A stretch of DNA of 13,416 nt from contig JAKEIB010000105.1 of the NCBI GenBank assembly GCA_022614705.1, positions 1-13,416 on the forward strand. Direction: 5' to 3'. The position numbers and the translations under genes are program-made. Source of the stretch: Planctomycetota bacterium (GTDB taxonomy: Bacteria > Planctomycetota > Planctomycetia > Pirellulales > Lacipirellulaceae). The notes beneath the pieces were generated by a model that was not told where the DNA came from, searched no databases, and saw only the letters and a list, made by a program, of their open reading frames with translations. This document shows, in pieces, positions 1 to 6,216 of this stretch (the first letter of the stretch is position 1; every line of letters starts with the position of its first letter).

Positions 1-94
1 CCCAAAGCAAGCTCACACGTATGTCCAATAACCCTTCGCTAATTCGCGGCATCTTCTTCCGTTGTTGTGTTGCAGATTTTTTCGGATGAGCCAT
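1..94 (-). CDS. Possible start of a small basic protein, cut by the window edge
   Basis: On the minus strand an ATG at 94-92 opens a frame of 31 codons that stays open to the left edge. The product begins MAHPKKSATQQRKKMPRISE and is rich in lysine, arginine and glutamine. No family is recognised. A GGAG at 115-112 lies 17 bases upstream, too far to serve this ATG well; it is better placed for a second ATG at 105-103, which gives only a 30-residue frame that stops at 15-13. It follows the methyltransferase on the same strand after about 130 bases. It could be a real small gene or chance, because only a fragment is visible. Confidence 0.3.
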   Translation of the reverse strand, partial: MAHPKKSATQQRKKMPRISEGLLDIRVSLLW

Positions 95-203
95 ATTTCC
101 GTCATTTTCATCTCCTACGAAGCCCTCGGCCCGAAGAGCCAAAAAAATTCGATCGCTTCAATAATGTCACACGTGTCGGCGCTACTCAAAAGCCGCGTGC
201 GGT

Positions 204-217
204 GCCGGAGGTCCGGC
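204..217 (-). terminator. Weak terminator-like hairpin after the methyltransferase
   Basis: Directly after the methyltransferase stop (224-222) the minus strand carries a GC-rich inverted repeat, GCCGGA/TCCGGC, with a two-base centre, so in practice about 5 bp with a 4-base loop. A short run CTTTT comes about a turn later. The position fits a transcript end, but the T tract is poor and not adjacent, so this is only a candidate. Confidence 0.2.
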
Positions 218-221
218 GGTG

Positions 222-1208
222 TCAGAAGAGCCGTGACTCCACCTGGTTGCCATACACCGTCCAAGCCGAGTCGTGCAGTTCCTCTCGGCCATACAACTCC
301 AGGTACGGTCCCGGACTCACTCGCTCAATGAGCGTCCGTATCACGCCGGGCTTTCGGCTGTGTATGGTGCGACGCGCCTGGATCCAACTCGGGAGCGTGC
401 GGTCACGAAATGTCAGGGCGCCACGAACGCCAAGGAGCAAAAACTCGTGCGAGACGCGCCAATAGTTCCCCATGCCGAGTTCGTCCTTGACCCACACGAA
501 ACACGACTTGAACTCGAACCCCCACGAATCGATCACGTCGAAGGCTTCTCGCAAGAAACCGTTCGGGGTCCACAGGTGGAGGTGAGCGTTCTCTTCGGCG
601 AGTTCCCCGAGCGGCTCGGCGCAGATCTCAGCGACGGACATCGTCGGATAGTGGTTCACGGCCGCCGCTCGCGAGGCCTCGTTCTCATACGCCCAGGGCG
701 GGTCCGCGTAGATGGTGGAAAACTTCTGCCCCTGGTCGACCAGCTCCTTCAGGCTTCGCACCGTTCGGCCGGCCGGCCAGGGCTTGCCGTTGGCCAAAGG
801 CTCTTGATGCGCGCCGTTGAAAAGGTAGCGCTGCCTGGAGGCATCGAGCTTCCGCAGCCGCTCACAAAGATGGCGAACCAGTTCTGCCAGGAAGCCATCG
901 AGTTCGGCCGCATCGCCTGCGATTGCGAGCTTGTTAAACTCCAGGACTGTTCCGATCGGAACCGGCGGGTCGAGGATTGCGCGAAGGTCCGCTATCGGGA
1001 CCGGACTCCCGACCTGTGCTTCCCAAAACTCGGCGAATAACGCGCGAGCCGGGCCCACGGCGAAGCTTGACTCAAGCGTCGCGTTCGGACGCAACGATGC
1101 AACACAGAGTACCAGTGGCCCGCGGAGTGTGGGCGGCAATCCGACTAGCAGTCTTGCCAGCCGCGACGGCGTCGCCGGCCGCGAGGAATCGAGGGGAATT
1201 TGAATCAT
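222..1208 (-). CDS. MT-A70 family adenine-specific methyltransferase
   Basis: The 328-residue protein has a C-terminal half typical of MT-A70-like N6-adenine methyltransferases. The catalytic DPPW motif is at residues 169-172 (context TIYADPPWAYEN). A strand SHEFLLLGVRG follows at about 253-263, SRKP at about 284-287, and the closing LELYGR motif, a SAM-fold element, at about 303-308. The first 150 residues are a separate N-terminal region that I do not recognise. No target-recognition domain or restriction endonuclease is visible, so it is probably an orphan DNA methyltransferase of the kind common in phage-like or accessory loci. The start is well supported: ATG at 1208 with a strong purine-rich site (GGAAGGGGAG) just upstream, overlapping the stop of the preceding small gene as ATGA, which implies translational coupling. 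Whether the substrate is DNA or RNA cannot be decided from sequence; DNA is the usual bacterial case. Confidence 0.85.
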   Translation of the reverse strand: MIQIPLDSSRPATPSRLARLLVGLPPTLRGPLVLCVASLRPNATLESSFAVGPARALFAEFWEAQVGSPVPIADLRAILDPPVPIGTVLEFNKLAIAGDAAELDGFLAELVRHLCERLRKLDASRQRYLFNGAHQEPLANGKPWPAGRTVRSLKELVDQGQKFSTIYADPPWAYENEASRAAAVNHYPTMSVAEICAEPLGELAEENAHLHLWTPNGFLREAFDVIDSWGFEFKSCFVWVKDELGMGNYWRVSHEFLLLGVRGALTFRDRTLPSWIQARRTIHSRKPGVIRTLIERVSPGPYLELYGREELHDSAWTVYGNQVESRLF

Positions 1209-1474
1209 GGCCGCTCCCCTTCCAATGATGGTTGGGGAACGGTACAGTCGATGAGTAAGAGGATCGCGTCGCGGACGTGCGGCTGAAGATGGGGCCAGGC
1301 CTCGTTGATCCTGGCGACCGCAGGATGGAGCGCGATGCGCTCCGGTGCGACGGCATGCGACGAGTCAGAGTTTTGTGAGTCTGCGCCGGATTCTGCGCCG
1401 CGGTCAAAAGAATTCGCGGATTCATCGGGATCCGCGGGGTAGTTCGGTAGCTGTCCTCTCCGCTCGCGTTTCAA
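1205..1474 (-). CDS. Small hypothetical protein coupled to the methyltransferase
   Basis: An 89-residue protein with a polar, disordered first half (about 1-45) and one predicted amphipathic helix at about 50-77, HPAVARINEAWPHLQPHVRD followed by a hydrophobic ILLLIDC. I do not recognise a named domain; from memory, short planctomycete proteins ending in a similar W-x-x-L helix occur beside recombinases and other accessory genes, but that is recollection and not a search. The start is TTG at 1474-1472 with GAAAGG a few bases upstream. Its stop overlaps the methyltransferase ATG by four bases, so the two are almost certainly co-translated. The ribosome site and start codon lie in one arm of an inverted repeat (1473-1521), which could control translation of both genes. 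An accessory or recognition partner of the methyltransferase is possible but unproven. Confidence 0.6.
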   Translation of the reverse strand: MKRERRGQLPNYPADPDESANSFDRGAESGADSQNSDSSHAVAPERIALHPAVARINEAWPHLQPHVRDAILLLIDCTVPQPSLEGERP

Positions 1475-1521
1475 ACGCCTTTCGCAAGCCGTTGTTATGC
1501 AACGACTTGTGTAAGGCGTTT
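1473..1521 (-). repeat. Imperfect palindrome over the start of the small gene
   Basis: Arms AAACGCCTT (1473-1481) and AAGGCGTTT (1513-1521) pair perfectly. Inside, CAAG/CTTG and CGTTG (1490-1494)/CAACG (1500-1504) pair around a five-base loop. On the minus strand this would fold the ribosome site and part of the TTG start of the 89-residue gene into a stem. It could be a regulatory hairpin or a recombination-type site; the sequence alone does not separate these. Confidence 0.6.
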
Positions 1522-1522
1522 T

Positions 1523-1551
1523 GTAATTGTCCCAGTCACCGGGACAATTAC
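1523..1551. repeat. Perfect 11-bp inverted repeat with 7-base loop
   Basis: GTAATTGTCCC (1523-1533) is the exact reverse complement of GGGACAATTAC (1541-1551), with loop AGTCACC. It adjoins the previous palindrome and lies about 50 bases upstream of the small gene on the minus strand. No T tract follows on either strand, so it is not a classical terminator. An operator or a dispersed intergenic element is more likely. Confidence 0.6.
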
Positions 1552-1697
1552 TGAGTCAAACGACTGGGAATCCCATCCGCGCGCCGTGTCAAGTCGGTCG
1601 CCGACCGCCCTGCATTAGGCCAATCCCATTCAGCATCTTCACGCTGCTCACCTCGCTGCCCGCCATCGCGGACGCCAAGTTACAAAAACAAAACACA

Positions 1698-2561
1698 CTA
1701 CGAGCCAGTGGCATCCGGCATTTGGCCGTTGAGTGCTGTGCTAATTCGTTGGAGCACCAGCGACGTTAGCTGCTCGTCGGTGTGTCGGGCGATTTCCGAA
1801 GGCATGATCGGCGGGCAAAACACAAGATGAATTCGCGTCGGTCGTGGGAAGGCGCTGCCGCGGGGCAGAGCCGCGAACGCGCCGTCGATGGACGTGGGCA
1901 CGATGGTGGCGCCGCTGCGCCGGGCGAGCACGCAGAAGCCGCTCAGCATTTCGTGCAGCTTGCCGTCGGGCGTGCGCGAGCCCTCGGGGAATACAACGAC
2001 CGCCTCGCCTTGCTTCAACAGTTTGAGCGTTGTTTTAATTCCACCAATCGCGCTCTCCCGATCGATCGGCACCGCGCCCAATGCGCGAATCCACCAACTG
2101 AAAGGCCAGAAGAACAGGCCGATGCGGGCGAAGTATTTTAGTTGTCGCGGGCACGCCAGACCGATCAGAACCGGGTCGAGATTACTTTGGTGATTCGAGA
2201 CAATCAACACGGGACCCGTCGTTGGCACATGCGACTTGCCAGCGAAGCGGTAGCGAAACCAGACCTGGCTGATCGCGAAGCAGGGACCGTAGAGGATCGA
2301 GTACCAGAGCCGTGCGAGGTGAGTGAGCACGGTACTGGGGGCGGAAGGCGGAGGGCGGAGGGCGGAGGGCTGGAGCGATGTCATCCTGAGGGAGGCTCGG
2401 CGACCGAAGGATCTACGAAGCCCCCGACGAGATTCTTCACTGCGCTGCGCTTCGCTCAGAATGACATCCGAGGGCGGCGGACTGAGGACTGAGGGCGGAG
2501 GGCCGGAACTGCCATCCGGCCCTCCGCTCTCCGCTCTCGGCTCTCCGCTAACGACGCTCAT
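1698..2561 (-). CDS. plsC: 1-acyl-sn-glycerol-3-phosphate acyltransferase (PlsC-like) with repeat-derived N-terminus
   Basis: The core, residues about 78-287, is a PlsC/LPLAT-type acyltransferase that would put the second acyl chain on lysophosphatidate at the inner face of the membrane. It shows NHQSNLD (123-129, the HX4D catalytic motif), GAVPIDR (162-168), FPEGSRT (191-197) and VPTSIDGA (221-228), plus a hydrophobic stretch around 148-158. The frame begins with ATG at 2561, overlapping the cmk stop as ATGA. Residues 1-77, however, are encoded by a nested dispersed repeat, and their low-complexity sequence (VILSEAQRSEESRR and Pro-rich flanks) is not a family feature. A GTG at 2330 would give a normal-length 210-residue enzyme but has no clear ribosome site. 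Either the coupled start makes an extended protein or the true start is at 2330. The last codons also carry repeat-like sequence. Gene name is by family; chain specificity is unknown. Confidence 0.85.
   Translation of the reverse strand: MSVVSGEPRAESGGPDGSSGPPPSVLSPPPSDVILSEAQRSEESRRGLRRSFGRRASLRMTSLQPSALRPPPSAPSTVLTHLARLWYSILYGPCFAISQVWFRYRFAGKSHVPTTGPVLIVSNHQSNLDPVLIGLACPRQLKYFARIGLFFWPFSWWIRALGAVPIDRESAIGGIKTTLKLLKQGEAVVVFPEGSRTPDGKLHEMLSGFCVLARRSGATIVPTSIDGAFAALPRGSAFPRPTRIHLVFCPPIMPSEIARHTDEQLTSLVLQRISTALNGQMPDATGS
2341..2549. repeat. Nested dispersed repeat (outer GGCGGAGG-word palindrome)
   Basis: The left flank is built of repeated GGCGGAGGGC units (about 2341-2370), and the right flank holds the complementary CCCTCCGCTCTCC words (about 2518-2549) along with further direct GAGGGCGGAGGG copies. 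Near its right end GAGGGCGGAGGGCCGG (2491-2506) pairs with 2516-2531 around a 9-base loop (16 pairs, one G-T). A second palindromic element (2377-2468) sits inside. The whole block lies in the 5' part of the plsC frame just after cmk. Confidence 0.75.
2377..2468. repeat. Inner dispersed element of the GTCATCCTGAG type
   Basis: GATGTCATCCTGAG (2377-2390) and CTCAGAATGACATC (2455-2468) are inverted copies with one mismatch, and AGGATCT/AGATTCT words lie further in. From memory this is a widespread bacterial intergenic repeat whose translation (VILSEA...SEES...) often appears as a spurious protein segment. Here it is read in frame as residues about 32-62 of the plsC frame. Confidence 0.75.
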
Positions 2562-3205
2562 CGTTTTGACCTCACGATTCTTTCCAATTCGGCAACGACT
2601 TCGTCGGGCGTCAGGCCGTCGGTGGAGACTTCAATGGCATCGTCCGCTTTCACGAGGGCACCTACAGGCCGTGCGGCGTCGCGCTGGTCGCGCAATTGTT
2701 GATTGGCGAGCACTTCGTCGAAGGGAATGTCTTCGCCGCGGGAGGCGAGGTCGCGGTGACGGCGGCGGGCACGTTCGTTTTCGTCGGCCGTGAGGAAGAT
2801 TTTGCACTCGGCGTGAGGAAACACGACGGTGCCCTGATCACGGCCTTCGGTGACGACGTCGGAATCCGCCGCCGCGGCCCGCTGCCAGAGGACGAGCTGG
2901 GCGCGCACGGCCGGGTTGTCGGCCGCGTAATGCGTGGCCGTTGCAATTTCGAACTTGCGGATCGCATCGGTGACGTCGCGGCCTTCGAGCAACACGCGGT
3001 CGCCCACGAGCTCCACGCGAATTTCGCGGACCAGCGCGGCGAGCTGCTCGGGGTCGGCCAGGTCCAGCCCGCGCTCGCGGGCGGCCAGCGTTACGGCGCG
3101 ATACATCGCGCCCGTATCAAGAAAACGGAAGCCGAGCCGGCGCGCAAGCCCCCGCGCCGCACTACTCTTTCCTGCGCCGGCGGGTCCGTCGATGGTGACG
3201 ATCAT
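2558..3205 (-). CDS. cmk: Cytidylate kinase
   Basis: A full-length 215-residue cytidylate kinase, which uses ATP to phosphorylate CMP and dCMP to the diphosphates in the cytoplasm. It has the P-loop GPAGAGKS (7-14), the DTGAMYR motif (30-36) of the nucleoside monophosphate site, EGRDQGTVVFP (120-130), an arginine-rich lid ARRRHRDLASRG (146-157) and the DQRDAARP segment (173-180). Length and motif order are normal for the family. ATG at 3205 is the natural start, because IDGPAGAGKS follows directly. There is no obvious ribosome site: the bases just upstream belong to a palindromic repeat at 3210-3289. The gene ends in an ATGA overlap with the plsC frame, an arrangement that suggests one cmk-plsC transcript, perhaps together with the glycosidase-like gene 87 bases upstream. 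Confidence 0.95.
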   Translation of the reverse strand: MIVTIDGPAGAGKSSAARGLARRLGFRFLDTGAMYRAVTLAARERGLDLADPEQLAALVREIRVELVGDRVLLEGRDVTDAIRKFEIATATHYAADNPAVRAQLVLWQRAAAADSDVVTEGRDQGTVVFPHAECKIFLTADENERARRRHRDLASRGEDIPFDEVLANQQLRDQRDAARPVGALVKADDAIEVSTDGLTPDEVVAELERIVRSKR

Positions 3206-3209
3206 GTTC

Positions 3210-3289
3210 GTTAGTGGATAGTTGATAGTGGATAGTTGTCGGTGATCAGGGGTCTTGCAACTAACAACTAACCACTAACAACTATCAAC
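3210..3289. repeat. Palindrome built of GTTAGTGG/ATAGTTG words
   Basis: The left arm (3210-3238) repeats GTTAGTGGATAGTTG-like words. The right arm (3258-3289) is the imperfect inverted copy, made of CAACTAACAACTAACCACT-like words. The spacer is about 19 bases. It fills nearly the whole gap between the glycosidase-like gene and cmk. It resembles a family seen in intergenic spaces of planctomycete genomes (recollection). No T tract fits a terminator. Confidence 0.75.
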
Positions 3290-3291
3290 TT

Positions 3292-6105
3292 TCACCACTC
3301 GGCTTCAATTTGTATCCAGCGATGGGCGCCGATGTTGAATTCGACGCGGCCATCGTCCGTAGATAATACTCCAGTTGAATTGCCGCGGAAATCGGTGGTT
3401 CGTGCGTTGCGGAACGGGCGGAAGGCCGAGAGCGACGTGTGGGCGTCGCGGCCCTCGGTTTCCAGGAGGCGCACGCGTATGGCCGCGCAAGCTGAACCAT
3501 GTGTGGTGGGAGGCGTCTCCGACGCCGATTCCACGCTCGGCTGCGATCCGCTATCGGCCTCGGAGAGGCCTCCCACAGCCGATACAGGCAAGAGTGGTTC
3601 GATATGCGTGGTCACGATGTTTTTCGCGCCGACGTGCAAAAACCAACCGCGTGAGGAGTTCGGCTCACTCGACAGAGTTAGGATCGGCGATTGCCCGGCC
3701 GTAAACAGGCCGAGCGCGCTCTGTGTCGCGTAGGCCTCATCGAGCGCAATCGCGAACTGGAATCGCCGTCGCCCTTCGCCCGCGACCAGAAGCAGCGTAT
3801 CGAGCCACTTGGGGCTCGCGCGTCGGTGGTACGGCAGGCCCATTCCAAAACAGGTGATGCTGCCGATGCCGCCGTTGATTTCCACCCACTCCGGCGATTC
3901 AATTCGCTCGCGCCCCGTTACATGGCCCATCCAATTTCCGCCGCGGCGAACGGCGATCGCATCATCCGTCCACGCCAGCCGGCTGGCGTAGTACGACCGC
4001 CAGATGTCGCCTTCGGGTAGTCGCTGCGGTTCGAGCTCGACATCGACTAAAGCTGCCGCCAATCCGCGGGCGACGCGCACGCGCTGTTTGAAGTTCGCCA
4101 ATAAAGCGCCGGACGAATCGAGCAATCGGCCGCGGGACTCGATTTCGCCGATGAGCGATTCATTGCGAGTAACCGCGATGCGCTCGGCGACCATTTGCGT
4201 GTCGCCCAGCGACGCGATTCGCCCCTGATGAAACACGAGCCGTTGCGACACTCGCGTGCTGCGATCGCGATGACTGCGAATCGATTGGATGCCGCCCGTC
4301 GCTTCGCTCACGGTCACTTCGAGTCGTTCGTTGCGCAACGTGCGTTCATCCGCCAACGAGACCGACGCAATAGGCGCCGCTGCGGCGAATGTCGCAAAGC
4401 CGCAGCCAGGCACGTCCGGCAGACAGAGAGGATGTGTTGCGTTGTTTGGCGAGGCGCTGGCAGAGCCAGTGGCACACGCGTTGGAATAAGTGGCCGCGTC
4501 TCTCCGAGACTCGGATCCGCGTCTCGGAGAGACGCGGCCACTGGCGCCCTCAGCACCCGGGAAATCGATGGGATCGGTGCCGACGAATTGCGTGCAAGCG
4601 AAGTTCCAAGAGTTGAGCGCGATTTGGCGCGATGACGTGCTTTCGTTAGGAATCGATGCGCTCGATCCAACGGCCGCCGCGAGACCCGCGCCTAGTCGCC
4701 GGTGCGTTTCCGTCACGCCGTGGCGATATGCGTCGACTTGCGATGAGATGGGATTGGTGCCCAGCTCCGTGCCGGGCCGCGCGGGGTATTCGCGCGTGTG
4801 AAATCGCGTCCATTCGTCCGGCTCGCGGCTGACGCGAAAGTATTCATCCAACGTGACTACTTTGCCAAGCACTGAGCCGTAGCGGGCGGCGCGTCGCAAG
4901 TCGTCGATGTATTCGCTTTCCGTTCCGGGCCAACTGGCCAGCAGAATTGTGGCCACGTGATCGTGTGCGATCGTGTCGCCAATTCGCTCGGCCAGCTTGA
5001 GCCACGTTTCCGGGAGCGCGGCGTCGAGCGGCGTCGCGGCAAGCGCCGCGATTCTCTGGCCGCCCGGCGGTCCCCACCACGTTTTGCACTGTTCGGTTCG
5101 CGGTAGACGGCCGCCGTCGAAGGATGCGTGGACCGCGCCCGCAAAGCCGGTCCCCACCAAGAGCTCAGGCAGCAACGGCGAAAATGACGTGTGAAACTGG
5201 CCGAATACTTCGTAATCGCGTTCCAAGTGTCGCCGGGCCGCTTGCTGCCCCAAGTTAATTTCTTCGAGCCAGGTTTCAGGCGACGCGAAGCTCGAGATTT
5301 GGCTGTGATACGCGCCCCCAACGATGCATGCCGTGCCGGCCTCGATCGCCCGCCGCAACTCGGCCAGCGTTTGCGGATGTTCGCTCGCCATTTGGTCGAG
5401 CAATTCGCCCGAGGCGAGCAGGCTTGTCGGGCATCCGGCGGCGAGCTTCGCTCGCAAGTTGCCGCCGAGCGTCGACGGCGCCAGCAGCGTGACGTCGACA
5501 ACGAAGAAGTCGACCGCGTACACGTGATTCCGCGCATCGGCCAGCAGGTCGAATGCGCGGGCCAGTTCTTCGCGCGCCTGCTCCTGGTGTGCGTCCATCG
5601 CGGCGCGGGCGGCGGCGACCGTGGCGTTTTCGAAGTGGTCGGTGTCGAGCACAGTCGAATAGTGCATCGCGCGAGTCAGCAGCTCGACTTGCAGGTGCGC
5701 TTGCCCGAGGGCGAGAAAATCGCCGACCCACTCTGAACCGACACGTCCTGCGTCGATTTCCGCCGCTTGAAGAATCGCAGCGATTGTTTGCTCGCGCGAA
5801 TCGTGGACGTCGACGGGCGGCGGATTGCTGGGGTTTGTCGCCCGCAGTCGATCGCACCAATCGGCCGACATCCGCTGCCGGCTCGCTTCCGGCAATACGA
5901 CAAGCTCCGCGTCCAATTCCGACGGATCGGGCAAATCGTCCGACGAACGCCAGCCGGGCACCGTGCCAATTGCGGCCACCAGGGCCGGGTGCCACAAAGC
6001 GGTCCAGCCGGTGAGCAGCTCCGCAGCCCGGTCGCCGGTGAGGTGCGTCGGAAAGTCGTCCAGGCGCTGGCAGGGGAGAATCAGTGCGGCACGGCGAATG
6101 GTCAT
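3292..6105 (-). CDS. Glycoside hydrolase 38-like protein with in-frame repeat insertions
   Basis: A 937-residue protein, without a signal peptide or membrane segment, whose plan resembles alpha-mannosidase-type (GH38) enzymes. A beta/alpha N-terminal part (about 200-430) contains a segment, VFGQFHTSFSPLLPELLVGT (299-318), that resembles the GH38 stretch around the nucleophile. A beta-rich C-terminal half follows (about 585-937), with IRVRLLETEGRDA near 876-888, like the closing sandwich of that family. The nucleophile Asp of the D-x-F-G-H motif and the usual HxDxGW zinc motif are not evident, so activity may be lost or different. Two segments look inserted: residues about 517-559 and 841-872, both encoded by palindromic repeats. 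ATG at 6105 fits the conserved-looking MTIRRAALILPC opening, although the ribosome site is weak; a TATAGT hexamer at 6122-6117 could be a -10 element. Family membership is inference; substrate unknown. Confidence 0.7.
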   Translation of the reverse strand: MTIRRAALILPCQRLDDFPTHLTGDRAAELLTGWTALWHPALVAAIGTVPGWRSSDDLPDPSELDAELVVLPEASRQRMSADWCDRLRATNPSNPPPVDVHDSREQTIAAILQAAEIDAGRVGSEWVGDFLALGQAHLQVELLTRAMHYSTVLDTDHFENATVAAARAAMDAHQEQAREELARAFDLLADARNHVYAVDFFVVDVTLLAPSTLGGNLRAKLAAGCPTSLLASGELLDQMASEHPQTLAELRRAIEAGTACIVGGAYHSQISSFASPETWLEEINLGQQAARRHLERDYEVFGQFHTSFSPLLPELLVGTGFAGAVHASFDGGRLPRTEQCKTWWGPPGGQRIAALAATPLDAALPETWLKLAERIGDTIAHDHVATILLASWPGTESEYIDDLRRAARYGSVLGKVVTLDEYFRVSREPDEWTRFHTREYPARPGTELGTNPISSQVDAYRHGVTETHRRLGAGLAAAVGSSASIPNESTSSRQIALNSWNFACTQFVGTDPIDFPGAEGASGRVSPRRGSESRRDAATYSNACATGSASASPNNATHPLCLPDVPGCGFATFAAAAPIASVSLADERTLRNERLEVTVSEATGGIQSIRSHRDRSTRVSQRLVFHQGRIASLGDTQMVAERIAVTRNESLIGEIESRGRLLDSSGALLANFKQRVRVARGLAAALVDVELEPQRLPEGDIWRSYYASRLAWTDDAIAVRRGGNWMGHVTGRERIESPEWVEINGGIGSITCFGMGLPYHRRASPKWLDTLLLVAGEGRRRFQFAIALDEAYATQSALGLFTAGQSPILTLSSEPNSSRGWFLHVGAKNIVTTHIEPLLPVSAVGGLSEADSGSQPSVESASETPPTTHGSACAAIRVRLLETEGRDAHTSLSAFRPFRNARTTDFRGNSTGVLSTDDGRVEFNIGAHRWIQIEAEW
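3506..3576. repeat. Inverted repeat inside the glycosidase-like gene (C-terminal copy)
   Basis: Arms 3506-3529 and 3553-3576 are 24 bases each and match in 22 positions when one is inverted; the words are GTGGGAGGCGTCTCCGACG and its complement. The 23-base centre keeps the frame open. It encodes about residues 844-866, a Ser/Glu/Pro-rich stretch between two conserved-looking beta segments. It looks like a dispersed element that entered coding sequence in frame. Confidence 0.8.
4452..4542. repeat. Two adjacent palindromes inside the glycosidase-like gene
   Basis: CTGGC (4457-4461) and GCCAG (4465-4469) form a small hairpin inside a GCTGGCAGAGCCAGTGGCAC word. Next to it, 4489-4510 and 4521-4542 are perfect 22-base inverted copies (words GTGGCCGCGTCTCTCCGAG) with a 10-base centre. 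The larger palindrome has no stop codon in any of the six frames. Together they encode the Arg/Ser/Ala-rich residues about 522-551, which interrupt otherwise conserved-looking sequence. Confidence 0.85.
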
Positions 6106-6143
6106 TGCCGTAACATACTATATGACAGCGTTTTAAGGCGAAA

Positions 6144-6216
6144 GCCGGGGACGTCTCGAACCGGGGGACAGGCACATTTTGCTCCGAGGACTCCGCAGAA
6201 TGAGCCAGTCCCCGGC
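6144..6216. repeat. REP-like imperfect hairpin (GGGGACAGGCAC type)
   Basis: From 6161 to 6215 the sequence folds on itself: CCGGGG/CCCCGG, AC/GT, GGC/GCC and CATTTTGC/GCAGAATG pair in register, broken only by a bulge and two single mismatches. A further GCCGGGGAC at 6144-6152 is an exact inverse of GTCCCCGGC at 6208-6216, so two alternative stems are possible. The GGGGACAGGCAC...GCCAGTCCCC pattern resembles elements linked to REP-associated tyrosine transposases (recollection). It lies between the divergent glycosidase-like and pilM genes. Confidence 0.75.

Noticed and set aside
13..105. A 30-codon minus-strand frame with a well-placed GGAG
   Set aside because: The product has no recognisable features, and it competes with the longer frame that runs to the window edge; the ribosome site alone does not carry the call.
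273..1040. Plus-strand open frame opposite the methyltransferase
   Set aside because: The opposite strand carries the DPPW methyltransferase with a strong ribosome site; the plus-strand product has no recognisable features.
1682..1695. T-rich tract after plsC (minus strand) as an intrinsic terminator
   Set aside because: Only a very weak stem (GCCA/TGGC) precedes it, so a factor-independent terminator cannot be supported.
2341..2549. GGCGGAGG words as a CRISPR array or simple tandem repeat
   Set aside because: There are no evenly spaced repeats with unique spacers; the words occur inverted on both sides, so a palindromic dispersed element fits better.
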